Shown here piece by piece: positions 1 to 6,772 of a stretch of 10,999 nucleotides of DNA. Position 1 is the stretch's first letter; every line of letters starts with the position of its first letter. The notes beneath the pieces are model-generated. The model ran no database searches. It had not been told where the DNA came from and saw only the letters and a program-made list of their open reading frames with translations. Position numbers and translations under genes: made by a program. The DNA lies in NCBI GenBank assembly GCA_945890905.1, contig CAMDDI010000104.1, positions 1-10,999 on the forward strand, in the 5' to 3' direction. The stretch is from Bacteriovorax stolpii. GTDB lineage: Bacteria > Bdellovibrionota > Bacteriovoracia > Bacteriovoracales > Bacteriovoracaceae.

Positions 1-686
1 ATGCTGTTCACTGATTTTCCGTCCATCGTCCGGACATGAATAAGAGGTTTATTCATTTTTAATCCGCTCAGATCAAGGCTCATGGGATAAGAAACCTGCA
101 CCCCTTTCATAGGACAAAAACTTGAAACCTGTTTCATGATAGGCAAAACCGAAAGGGTATCCTTCTTGTTGCTGACCACTTCTACACGGTCTAATTTAAA
201 GCAATCTGTGTACTTCATGCCATGAAGAACAAATTGATTTCCACCTTTGCTCTCAACCCAATCAACCGCAGCGTAAACATGGTCATCAACCGCTGATGAA
301 GATGATTCTTCAACTTTTAGAGTATCAATAAGTCCAGACGCTCGAGTGTAATTGACTCTCACTCTATATTGACCACCTTGAAGATTCCCTAAAGAGATGA
401 CCTCTTTATACGGGATGGCAACTTGTGGGCAAAAACGACTTCCCCTAAGAGAAGCTTCCGGCGCAAGTGCGGTCACACGAATATCAATAATGCTATTAGA
501 CATCTTTACCGAGACATTATTTCGGCCATAGCAAGTGTTAGGAAAGCTTCCCGAAACCACGAGTTCTACTGAATCATTACTATCAAAACCTTCAGGAATA
601 TAAAGATGATCAATGGGTGAGAGAATCACCTGTGGTGAGGCCAAAGCGACCTGTGTTAAAAGCAAGACCCAAACGGGATATTTCAT
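1..686 (-). CDS. Secreted protein of unknown function, four-cysteine paralogue A (partial, 3' end off window)
   Basis: Translating the minus strand from the ATG at 684-686 gives 228 uninterrupted codons up to the window edge. A strong AGGAGG (691-696) lies 4 nt upstream of the ATG. The N-terminus (MKYPVWVLLLTQVALA) is a Sec signal peptide with a likely cut after ALA at residue 16, so the mature protein is exported. It is clearly homologous to the plus-strand gene at 831-1523. Shared blocks include SPxDHLxxPxGF, FPNTC, NLQxGQY, VDDHxYA, LPIMK and VRTMDGKSV. Roughly 33 of 57 residues match in the first mature block. Cysteines at 52, 86, 162 and 191 match 55, 85, 160 and 189 of the neighbour, suggesting two conserved disulfides. 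By comparison with the paralogue only about four residues are missing. I do not recognise the family, and no catalytic motif is visible. Confidence 0.88.
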   Translation of the reverse strand, partial: MKYPVWVLLLTQVALASPQVILSPIDHLYIPEGFDSNDSVELVVSGSFPNTCYGRNNVSVKMSNSIIDIRVTALAPEASLRGSRFCPQVAIPYKEVISLGNLQGGQYRVRVNYTRASGLIDTLKVEESSSSAVDDHVYAAVDWVESKGGNQFVLHGMKYTDCFKLDRVEVVSNKKDTLSVLPIMKQVSSFCPMKGVQVSYPMSLDLSGLKMNKPLIHVRTMDGKSVNS

Positions 687-830
687 ATTTCCTCCTAGGA
701 ATGTGGGGAGAGATTAAGATAATTCACTTGAATCCGAGCTGATATAAATCATGTTTTCAGAGGATATTAATCAAGCTCAAGAAGTACTTGAATGGATAGA
801 TTATTTTCAATCAATTAAAAAGGAGCTTTT
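687..830. promoter_or_regulatory. Divergent intergenic control region of the two paralogues
   Basis: This 144-bp gap separates the starts of the two secreted paralogues and must carry both promoters and both ribosome binding sites (AGGAGG of the minus gene at 691-696, AAGGAG of the plus gene at 820-825). It also contains a short inverted repeat ATTCA-ct-TGAAT at 722-733 and the 8-bp palindrome AAGTACTT at 782-789. The word ACTTGAAT occurs at both (726-733 and 786-793), 60 bp apart. I could not pin a convincing -35/-10 pair for either direction. The repeats are operator candidates only. Confidence 0.5.
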
Positions 831-1523
831 ATGAAACGTTTTTTATTAACCCTGATTCCTATGACTCTTGCTGGTGCTTTAAATGCCTCTCCTATCGTTG
901 TGACTTCTCCGGTAGATCATCTCTTCGTTCCTAAAGGTTTTGATAATAACGATAACGTGGAACTCATGGTACTCGGAAAATTTCCTAATACCTGTTTCTC
1001 ACGTAACAAAGTAGATGTAAAAGTTAACGAGGATAAAATCAATATCAAAATTACTGCTCTAATGAGTAATCAAGAATCAAACTGTGAAATTCTTGATGTG
1101 TCCTATTTGGAAAACGTAACCGTAGGTAACTTACAGGCCGGTCAATACCAGATTCTAGTAAATGATACTCTCAAAGAAGAACTCACAGTTTCTGAATCAA
1201 GCTCAGGCAGTGTGGATGATCATATGTACGCCATGGTTCATCATGTGGACTTAGGCTTCACCGGAGGATTGGCCGGGAGTGTTCGATTAGTAGGAACAAG
1301 ACCTAATTGCATTGGTCTTGATCATGTTGAGATTATCTCAAATGATAAAGACACATTCTCAATTCTTCCTATCATGAAGAAAGTCGCCAATGATTGCACA
1401 AGAGAAAAAGTTTATTTCGATTATCCAGTCCGCTTTAACCCAAGAGCAGTTCAGAACAAAAATATTCTATTATTTGTAAGAACAATGGATGGAAAATCAG
1501 TGAGTGCTTTGATTGAGAGATAA
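831..1523 (+). CDS. Secreted protein of unknown function, four-cysteine paralogue B
   Basis: A complete 230-residue protein starts at ATG 831 behind AAGGAG with 5-nt spacing. Residues 1-20 form a Sec signal peptide (basic MKR, hydrophobic core, likely cut after NAS or ALNA). The mature part is probably about 210 residues, has no membrane segment, and reads as beta-rich from its alternating V/I/T stretches. Cysteines 55, 85, 160 and 189 align with those of the divergent paralogue at 1-686, which predicts a periplasmic or extracellular disulfide-stabilised fold. A serine-rich linker (SESSSGS, about 121-127) sits between two halves that each hold two cysteines, so a two-domain layout is possible. 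The function is unknown and I do not recognise the family. A hairpin follows the stop codon. Confidence 0.88.
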   Translation: MKRFLLTLIPMTLAGALNASPIVVTSPVDHLFVPKGFDNNDNVELMVLGKFPNTCFSRNKVDVKVNEDKINIKITALMSNQESNCEILDVSYLENVTVGNLQAGQYQILVNDTLKEELTVSESSSGSVDDHMYAMVHHVDLGFTGGLAGSVRLVGTRPNCIGLDHVEIISNDKDTFSILPIMKKVANDCTREKVYFDYPVRFNPRAVQNKNILLFVRTMDGKSVSALIER

Positions 1524-1535
1524 GTCTATCAACAT

Positions 1536-1553
1536 GGGCATCGAAAGATGCCC
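1536..1553 (+). terminator. Candidate terminator hairpin after the secreted paralogue
   Basis: GGGCATC-gaaa-GATGCCC is a perfect 7-bp stem with a GAAA tetraloop, 12 nt after the stop codon of the 831-1523 gene. The downstream tail (TTGAAAAACTTT) is only weakly U-rich, so termination strength is uncertain. It lies between that gene and the transglutaminase-like gene, where a transcript boundary is expected. Confidence 0.5.
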
Positions 1554-1588
1554 TTGAAAAACTTTCCTTACTCACTCTGGAAAATTCA

Positions 1589-2914
1589 ATGAAACACTTG
1601 CTCGCTGCTCCCCTCGTCTTCATTTCTCTTCAGGCCTTGGCGACGACGTCCGAATCCATAATACTCGCCCGTCAAGGTTGCCGCCATGAAATCATGGCCC
1701 TCTCTGATAGACCGAAGATTTTTTCACCTATTAAGGATGGAGACTACGCCGAAGATCTGGTGGAGAATCCGCAGTCCATGGTGCGAAGTCTTAAGGAGAT
1801 GGACCGCTTGAAGCTCCAGCAGGGTGAAGCGGTCACGATTCCTTGGTCAGATTCTTACTGGCCCATTTATAAAGGTGGGATCGCAGAACGCTACAGTGAT
1901 GAAAAATTCATGGAACTCGACTGGTTCGAGGGAAAAAATTACGTAGACCAGCACCCCATAAGCGAACTGCTCTCTGAAGGACGCATCAACGACCTCTCAC
2001 CCTCCGAGAAATACGATTTATTTTTTCAGAGTAAGGGGCAGCCCTTAACGAGCGCGGCCTGGGAAAAAGGTAAGCTCTACTACGATCGTAGCGGAAACGT
2101 TGAGTCCTGGATGGGCCACTGTCACGGCTGGTCTGCGGCGAGCATCATGATGCCGGAACCGGTGAAAAATGTAGAGATGAGTTTCTCCGGCATAAAAGGA
2201 GTCTTCCATCCCTCGGACATCAAGGCCTTGGCAACTTTGCTCTGGGCCCAGGGAAACTATGCTTCGAAATTTATCGGTGGACGCTGTAACACCCGGACTC
2301 CTTCTCCCAGAAGTGAGCGCTGCTTGGACACCAATCCCGGTACCTGGCACCTGGCCGCGGTGAACCAGTTGGGAATTTCCCGAAGACCTTTCGTGATGGA
2401 TGCGAACTTCGACTACGAAGTGTGGAACCAGCCGGTCTTTAAGTACGAATACACTTACTTCAATCCAAAAACGGGAAATGTTTTTAAGACCTACGAGGAA
2501 GCCGTTTTAAAACGCGGCAGTTTCGAGGATTCCAATGAAAAATTCCGAGCGGAAAAAACAAAGTTCATCGTGGGTGTTTCGATGCAGGTTTCTTACGTGA
2601 TCGAGAATACCCCAAGCGCGGGTGAAAATCAGGAAATCGAAACTTCCAGTACAGGGTACGACTACGACCTGGAACTCGACGAGAATCATCAAATCATCGG
2701 TGGTGAGTGGCACAGCTATCAGCACCCGGATTTTCTTTGGGTACCGGTGAAGGGAACATTTCCGGCCACTCTCGGAGATGGGCCCGATGGAGGAAGCGAT
2801 TTCCACAACATCACCCCCGAGATGAGGAGCGTGGTTCAAGCAAACTCTGAAAGAAACCTCCCCTGGGGTCCGTTTGTGAGAAATCTTTTTTCTCAATCTG
2901 CTAGGAAAAACTAA
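1589..2914 (+). CDS. Secreted transglutaminase-elicitor (GP42-type) family protein
   Basis: This 441-residue protein has a Sec signal peptide (MKHLLAAPLVFISLQALA, cut after A18). Its core matches the oomycete transglutaminase-elicitor family, which forms protein cross-links by a papain-like Cys-His-Asp mechanism. Visible landmarks are GHCHGWSAAS with the likely nucleophile C178, FHPSDIKAL (206-214), NPGTWHLAAVNQLG with the likely H254, FVMDANFDYEVWNQPV (268-283) with candidate acidic residue D271 or D275, and the C-terminal GGEW...HPDFLW block (371-384). VWNQPV is the start of the PEP-13 elicitor peptide known from Phytophthora GP42. Related proteins are known in marine Vibrio. The N-terminal 150 residues probably act as a pro-region or cap (inference). 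Its base composition is clearly richer in GC than its neighbours (38 of 60 bases at 2101-2160, against 19 of 60 at 4081-4140). The SD is weak (GGAA), so the start rests on the signal peptide. Family assignment is firm. Substrate and biological role are unknown. Confidence 0.85.
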   Translation: MKHLLAAPLVFISLQALATTSESIILARQGCRHEIMALSDRPKIFSPIKDGDYAEDLVENPQSMVRSLKEMDRLKLQQGEAVTIPWSDSYWPIYKGGIAERYSDEKFMELDWFEGKNYVDQHPISELLSEGRINDLSPSEKYDLFFQSKGQPLTSAAWEKGKLYYDRSGNVESWMGHCHGWSAASIMMPEPVKNVEMSFSGIKGVFHPSDIKALATLLWAQGNYASKFIGGRCNTRTPSPRSERCLDTNPGTWHLAAVNQLGISRRPFVMDANFDYEVWNQPVFKYEYTYFNPKTGNVFKTYEEAVLKRGSFEDSNEKFRAEKTKFIVGVSMQVSYVIENTPSAGENQEIETSSTGYDYDLELDENHQIIGGEWHSYQHPDFLWVPVKGTFPATLGDGPDGGSDFHNITPEMRSVVQANSERNLPWGPFVRNLFSQSARKN

Positions 2915-2925
2915 CCGAAGAGCTT

Positions 2926-3297
2926 CTATTTGAAACTTTTAATGTAGGCCGCGAGGTCTTCTCTCTGCTCTGATGAATAGTGCTTTCTCCATCCCGGCAT
3001 TCCGCCCTGCCATTCAGAAATATCCATGAAGAATTTAAAGTCCGTGCCCCGATTGGCGAGTTTGCGCAAATTGGCCGGACGCGGAAGCTGCATCCCCGCA
3101 TCGGGACCATTGCCCGCCCCGTCGGTTCCGTGGCAGCTCAGGCAGTGTTGCTGGTACAAGGTTTTTCCACGAAGGACGGAATCGTGGTCAATGATTTTAT
3201 TTATGTTGTGAGTGGATGAGATGACGTGGACTCCGTGCCGTGTGGAGCAAGAGAGGAAGGCCAGCAGACACAAGTTAAGAAAAATTTTAAAACTCAT
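2926..3297 (-). CDS. Mono-haem class I cytochrome c, probable lipoprotein
   Basis: This 123-residue protein carries one haem-binding CxxCH (CLSCH, residues 52-56) followed by GTDGxGxGPD. Further on, GGMPGW supplies the probable axial methionine (M100), and the C-terminal EDLAAYIKS helix is typical of small class I cytochromes c. The N-terminus is hydrophobic and ends in AFLSC, so C17 may be lipidated, although F at -3 makes the lipobox imperfect. The role would be periplasmic electron transfer. The partner oxidase or reductase is not in the window. The gene converges on the transglutaminase-like gene, with 11 bp between the stops and no terminator seen there. The SD is weak (GGAT). Its GC content resembles the transglutaminase-like gene more than the flanks. 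Confidence 0.85.
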   Translation of the reverse strand: MSFKIFLNLCLLAFLSCSTRHGVHVISSTHNINKIIDHDSVLRGKTLYQQHCLSCHGTDGAGNGPDAGMQLPRPANLRKLANRGTDFKFFMDISEWQGGMPGWRKHYSSEQREDLAAYIKSFK

Positions 3298-3309
3298 GGG
3301 TATCCATTT

Positions 3310-3540
3310 TTAGAAGGCCTGCAGGGCCATTAGTCGGAAGGCCGCACTCAGCAGCTTCCGAGTTTCCTTTTGTTTTGTTACTTTGATTTTAGGTGCAGCG
3401 GGTATTTTTAAAACTGACGAAAGTGCCTTCAAAACATGATCATTCTCAGTTTTCTCAAACGATTCTGCAGAACTTATTATCCACCCCGCTCTAAGTAAGT
3501 TAAGCCCTTTTATCGAGTTTTTTTGGTTATTTTGAAACAT
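3310..3540 (-). CDS. Small hypothetical protein (doubtful)
   Basis: This 76-codon ORF lies 12 bp upstream of the cytochrome c gene on the same strand, with a plausible purine-rich SD (GAGGGG, 8 nt before the ATG at 3540). The product is basic, with many K and R, and has no signal peptide, membrane segment or recognisable motif. Position and SD favour a real cistron transcribed with the cytochrome. Lack of any family and a composition that could be random argue against. If it is not coding, the stretch is the leader of the cytochrome gene. Confidence 0.35.
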   Translation of the reverse strand: MFQNNQKNSIKGLNLLRAGWIISSAESFEKTENDHVLKALSSVLKIPAAPKIKVTKQKETRKLLSAAFRLMALQAF

Positions 3541-3726
3541 TAACGACCCCTCTTTCTTAGAATTTTCAGTGTGATCTTCCCTACTTTAATTATGCGTCAA
3601 GAAAATTTGTCTAGAATAAATTGAGTAGCGATGTCAAAGAATAGTAGTACGGCCTAACTTGAAGTGCTGAATAAACCATGAAGTCTAAAGTTTCGGTCGA
3701 CTCGATTCATGCTGTATGGTTACTGC

Positions 3727-4947
3727 ATGAACCTTGGTTTGGTACTCACTGGTGGCGGTGCTCGAGCCGCCTATCAAGTGGGAGTCATTCAGGCAATCGC
3801 AGACTTCTCATCAAAAAGAGAAAGTCCTTTTAATATCATCACCGGTGTCTCTGCCGGTGCTATCAATGGTAGTTACCTCATGTCCCGTGCCAATGATTTT
3901 AAAACAGCCGCGAAGGGCCTTTCAGATCTGTGGTTGAACCTTCACTCTGATAAAATCTATAAAACGGACACCAGGTCTTTGGCCTCTCTGGGAACGAAGT
4001 GGCTTGGAATATTGGGAACAGGAGGTATTTATAGCAATAAAGAAAAGATCAATTATCTATTGGATACTCGCCCATTACGAAAGTTATTAGAGGAAGAATT
4101 ACGTTTAGAGCAGTTGCCACAATTTTTTAATACCGGAATATTACGCGGAGTGAGTGTTTCGGCAACAAATTATCTCACAGGAACGGCAATTAGCTTTTAT
4201 GATGGTATCGAGGAATTAAATCCATGGATTCGTTCAACCAGGATTGGAGTTCAAACACAATTATCGGTGGAACATATCATGGCATCATCGGCCATTCCGA
4301 TTTTTTTTCCACCCGTTAATATTAATGGAAAATATTATGGTGATGGCTGTATCAGATTAAGCTCTCCTTTGAGCCCAGCAATCCACTTGGGCGCGGATCG
4401 AGTCATTGCCGTGGGAATCCGTACCTCGCGGAGTAATGAGGAAATTATTAAATTTAACCAAGAGCTTAGTAAAGGTGACCTCACGATTGCAGAAATAAGT
4501 GGGATGCTTTTGAATGCCGTTTTCTTAGATTCACTGGAAACAGATATTGAAAGGATGGAGCGCATAAATAGCACGCTCTCTATGATGTCTCTGGAGAACC
4601 TATCGCAGATGACCAGCAAGTTAAGACAAATACCATTGCTTGCATTAAATCCGAGTCGGAACCTGGGGGAACTTGCAATCGGCATTCTTCATGAATTTCC
4701 TGCAATGATACGATTCCTCTTGAAAGGACTTGGTGCAAAAGAAAACAAAGGATGGGACTTGCTTTCCTATTTGGCTTTCGAAAAAGCTTACACTCACCAG
4801 CTTATAGAACTGGGCTATTCTGATACTCTTAGAAAAAAAAATACGATTTTAGAATTCTTAAATGGTGAACTCAAAAAAGTTAAAACTGAGCGGCTTAATG
4901 GATTTATGAAGCTGGAGAAAGAAAATGGCAACGACTTATCAAATTGA
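3727..4947 (+). CDS. Patatin-like phospholipase
   Basis: Hydrolase of the patatin family, which cleaves acyl esters of phospholipids with a Ser-Asp dyad. Numbered from an upstream in-frame ATG at 3709, the oxyanion loop GGGARAAYQVG is at residues 15-25, the nucleophile elbow GVSAG at 46-50 (S48), and the catalytic Asp in GDG at 211-213 (D212), followed by LSPAIHLGADRVIAVGI. I prefer the ATG at 3727, because the family begins almost directly at the GLVLTGGGAR strand. Neither start has a good SD. The C-terminal 150 residues are helical with charged stretches and match no domain I know. There is no signal peptide, so it is a cytoplasmic or injected/peripheral enzyme. Its 3' end overlaps the YceI-family gene by 23 bp, implying coupled expression. 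Confidence 0.88.
   Translation: MNLGLVLTGGGARAAYQVGVIQAIADFSSKRESPFNIITGVSAGAINGSYLMSRANDFKTAAKGLSDLWLNLHSDKIYKTDTRSLASLGTKWLGILGTGGIYSNKEKINYLLDTRPLRKLLEEELRLEQLPQFFNTGILRGVSVSATNYLTGTAISFYDGIEELNPWIRSTRIGVQTQLSVEHIMASSAIPIFFPPVNINGKYYGDGCIRLSSPLSPAIHLGADRVIAVGIRTSRSNEEIIKFNQELSKGDLTIAEISGMLLNAVFLDSLETDIERMERINSTLSMMSLENLSQMTSKLRQIPLLALNPSRNLGELAIGILHEFPAMIRFLLKGLGAKENKGWDLLSYLAFEKAYTHQLIELGYSDTLRKKNTILEFLNGELKKVKTERLNGFMKLEKENGNDLSN
4914..4917 (+). promoter_or_regulatory. Ribosome binding site of the YceI-family gene, inside the patatin gene
   Basis: GGAG lies 7 nt before ATG 4925, within the last codons of the patatin-like gene. It fixes the start and shows that the 23-bp overlap is genuine. 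Confidence 0.65.
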
Positions 4948-5422
4948 CCCTGCTCACTCTTTGGCCAAATTCAGCGTAAAACACATGATGATTGCCAAGG
5001 TCTATGGTGCCTTTAAAAACATAAGTGGAAATTTTTATTATGATTCAGATAAAATCGATCAATCAAAGGTGGAAGTCAACATTGATGCCTCTAGTATCGA
5101 TACAAGTGACACACAAAGAGATAGTCACTTAAAGAGTGTGGATTTTTTAAACGTAGAAAAGTTTCCAACCTTAACTTTTAAATCAAGTCGGTTTGAACGG
5201 AGTAGAGATAAGCTTTTAGTAACCGGTGATCTGACAATTCATGGAGTGACAAAACAAGTTACATTGCAAGTCGCTGGCCCAGGCAAAGAGATTAAAAGTC
5301 TCACTGGGAAAACAAAAATCAGGAGAAAAGATTTTGGGCTCGCCTGGCATGGGATAATGGAAGCTGCTGGAATGTTAGTGGGAGATGAAATAAGTATTAC
5401 TTTTGAAGTGGCCGTTCAATAA
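4925..5422 (+). CDS. YceI-family lipid/isoprenoid-binding protein, without signal peptide
   Basis: This 165-residue protein is essentially one YceI domain. It starts TYQIDPAHSLAKFSVKHM (5-21), continues with the conserved RDSHLKSVDFLNVEKFPTLTF (65-85) and GDLTIHGVTKQVTL (101-114), and ends in beta strands. YceI proteins form an extended lipocalin-like barrel that binds long isoprenoid or other amphiphilic chains. E. coli YceI is periplasmic, but this copy begins directly at the domain with no signal peptide, so it is probably cytoplasmic. It overlaps the patatin-like phospholipase gene, which suggests the pair handles the same lipid class (inference). The start is supported by GGAG at 7 nt. 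Confidence 0.9.
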   Translation: MATTYQIDPAHSLAKFSVKHMMIAKVYGAFKNISGNFYYDSDKIDQSKVEVNIDASSIDTSDTQRDSHLKSVDFLNVEKFPTLTFKSSRFERSRDKLLVTGDLTIHGVTKQVTLQVAGPGKEIKSLTGKTKIRRKDFGLAWHGIMEAAGMLVGDEISITFEVAVQ

Positions 5423-5546
5423 ATGTTGTTGCCGCATCCTGTGCGTAAAATAAGAATTTCGTAAATATATTTTAAGATTGCTTTAGTTGCAGTTGAAAAA
5501 ATGGAGGACTAAACTTGAGTTGTAACGATCGGGAAGACAAATATAT

Positions 5547-5556
5547 AAGGAGAAGG
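5547..5556 (+). promoter_or_regulatory. Ribosome binding site deciding the CBS-protein start
   Basis: The purine tract AAGGAGAAGG lies 8 nt before ATG 5565 at its nearer edge. It overlaps the alternative GTG at 5556, which makes that upstream start unlikely. Confidence 0.6.
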
Positions 5557-5564
5557 TGATTTAT

Positions 5565-5978
5565 ATGCAAGTTTCAGAAATAATGCACAAAGGTGTCACT
5601 ACTGTTCAAATAGATGCTTCTCTCAAACATGTGGCCTCAATAATGAAGAAGCAAGACATTGGAAGTATTCCTGTTTATAAAAATAACCGCCCCGTTGGAT
5701 TTGTAACTGATAGAGATATAGTCATTTCCTGTGTTGCTCATGGAAAGTCTCCGGAAAAACCTGTTTCTCTGGCCATGAGAAATGAGATTTTCACCATACA
5801 TGAGAATCAAGATGTCGTTGATGCTATAAAACTAATGAAAGACAAGCAGATATCAAGACTTTTGGTAGTAGATGAAGGAGAAAGGCCGGTGGGCATGTTG
5901 TCTCTTCAGGATCTTAGCGAAAATACATATAACGATGGATTAAAAGCGGATGTTCTTACCAAAATTAAAAAGAGTTAA
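5565..5978 (+). CDS. Two-CBS-domain protein
   Basis: This 137-residue protein consists of two tandem CBS domains (about 1-58 and 69-122), which together form a Bateman module that usually binds adenine nucleotides. Each domain ends in the expected ribose-binding signature: GFVTDRDI (45-52) and GMLSLQDL (110-117). No catalytic or transport domain is attached, so it probably acts as a free-standing sensor or by binding a partner. An in-frame GTG at 5556 would add three residues. I chose ATG 5565 because the AAGGAGAAGG tract at 5547-5556 is then properly spaced and the family normally begins M-x-V-x-[DE]-I-M. The next gene downstream is a receiver-only response regulator 340 bp away, so co-transcription is unclear. 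Confidence 0.9.
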   Translation: MQVSEIMHKGVTTVQIDASLKHVASIMKKQDIGSIPVYKNNRPVGFVTDRDIVISCVAHGKSPEKPVSLAMRNEIFTIHENQDVVDAIKLMKDKQISRLLVVDEGERPVGMLSLQDLSENTYNDGLKADVLTKIKKS

Positions 5979-6307
5979 ATAATAAAATATTCAGCGATCA
6001 AATCTTAACATCTTATTGCAACAAGGATCTGGCAGGACCAGTGTTGAAAATCTATCTGTATTAATATCAAGCCAAGAATGTCTACTTCATGCAATTCAAG
6101 TTTTCAATTTCCGCAAGCAATTCTGGAATAAATGAAAATATCGAAGAAGGAAAAATTAACCTGAATAAACACCTTGACTCGCATGATGTAAGAAAAGATT
6201 AGACGCACCCAAATGCGCGATAAGGAAGTTGGAACAAGTGGCCTTAGACGTTCTTAAGTTTGTAAGATTTAAAGAGGTTTAAAAATTCTGTTTAGTGTTA
6301 TTCATAT
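5979..6307. other. 329-bp AT-rich gap between CBS protein and response regulator
   Basis: I find no convincing gene here. The longest ATG-initiated reading frame I noticed on the plus strand (6089-6202, 37 codons, beginning MQFKFSISAS) has no clear SD and no recognisable family. A weak CGCA/TGCG inverted repeat occurs near 6204-6217. The right end carries the TTTAAA repeat listed separately. No terminator is evident after the CBS gene. Confidence 0.4.
6268..6283. promoter_or_regulatory. TTTAAA-gagg-TTTAAA repeat upstream of the response regulator
   Basis: Two copies of the self-complementary hexamer TTTAAA, 10 bp apart start to start, lie 36 bp before the chosen start of the response regulator at 6320. 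One-helical-turn spacing is compatible with an operator, but in AT-rich DNA it could be chance. No good -35/-10 pair was found around it. Confidence 0.25.
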
Positions 6308-6319
6308 ATGGGGAAACAT

Positions 6320-6709
6320 ATGGAACAGAAAACAATACTCATAGTCGAAGATGATGAATCTCTCAGAGATATTTATTCAATGTTTCTCGAACTTGAAAAC
6401 TATAAAGTTTTAACTGCTCATAATGGTAAAGTGGCCTTAGATTTGCTTCAGTCATTACCTCGAACTCTTCTTCCTGACTGCATTATCCTCGATCTTATGA
6501 TGCCTGTCATGGACGGTAACGGGCTTCTGAAAGCAATGGGAAGTAACCCAGTTCTTTTTAAAATTCCGGTTATTATCTGCTCCGCATTTGGAGAATTTGA
6601 AGTCTCAAAGCAGATCTTCCAGATAATCAATAAACCCTTAAAGCTCGATGACCTAAAAGAAAATATCGAGCGATGCACGAATCATAATCAAATAAGTCTC
6701 CACGCTTAG
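6320..6709 (+). CDS. Single-domain (receiver-only) response regulator
   Basis: This CheY-like receiver of 129 residues has no output domain. The acidic pocket is E10-D11-D12, the phospho-acceptor is D58 in IILDLMMPVMDG, the conserved Ser/Thr is S88 (VIICSAF), and the lysine is K105 (NKP). All switch residues are therefore present and phosphorylation is expected. Such stand-alone receivers act in phosphorelays or by binding motors or enzymes. No histidine kinase is in the window. An upstream in-frame ATG at 6308 has no SD, while ATG 6320 has GGGGA at 7 nt spacing (6310-6314), so I use 6320. The tail (about 117-129) is short and polar. Confidence 0.9.
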   Translation: MEQKTILIVEDDESLRDIYSMFLELENYKVLTAHNGKVALDLLQSLPRTLLPDCIILDLMMPVMDGNGLLKAMGSNPVLFKIPVIICSAFGEFEVSKQIFQIINKPLKLDDLKENIERCTNHNQISLHA

Positions 6710-6772
6710 TTAATCAATATTGCTGAGAACTAATCTGATGCCATCAGGGTCTTTTATGAGTTCACTTTCTTT
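6710..6772 (-). pseudogene. C-terminal remnant of a glyoxalase/VOC-fold protein
   Basis: Read on the minus strand, this segment ends at a TAA (6710-6712) and encodes KESELIKDPDGIRLVLSNID. The KDPDGIRLVL string is typical of the last strand of vicinal-oxygen-chelate (glyoxalase/bleomycin-resistance) domains. Upstream the same frame stays open only to a stop at 6821-6823, is not VOC-like, and has no start codon, and I found no matching continuation in the other frames. It therefore looks like a decayed 3' end abutting the response regulator stop. The match is short, so chance is not excluded. Confidence 0.4.

Noticed and set aside
2045..2350. Long open frame on the minus strand inside the transglutaminase-like gene
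   Set aside because: It is fully nested in a gene with strong family motifs, has no SD or recognisable product, and is explained by the high GC of that gene.
2507..2896. Second minus-strand open frame inside the transglutaminase-like gene
   Set aside because: It is antisense to the conserved C-terminal block, with no start signal and no protein-like motifs.
2980..3219. Plus-strand open frames across the cytochrome c gene
   Set aside because: The opposite strand has a clear CxxCH and axial Met, so the plus-strand frames are shadows.
3601..3708. Promoter for the patatin-like gene (TTGAGT at 3621 with TAGTAC at 3645)
   Set aside because: The -10 matches the consensus at too few positions and no alternative was better, so no promoter was called.
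4335..4685. Minus-strand open frame of 116 codons in the patatin-like gene
   Set aside because: It is antisense to the catalytic Asp region and the following helices, with no SD and no known family.
5433..5446. Hairpin CGCA/TGCG after the YceI-family gene
   Set aside because: A four-base-pair stem with no U-tract is too weak to be called a terminator.
5487..5515. Promoter for the CBS gene (TTGCAG, 17 nt, TAAACT)
   Set aside because: Spacing is ideal, but the -35 has only three consensus matches, so it was left out as a feature.
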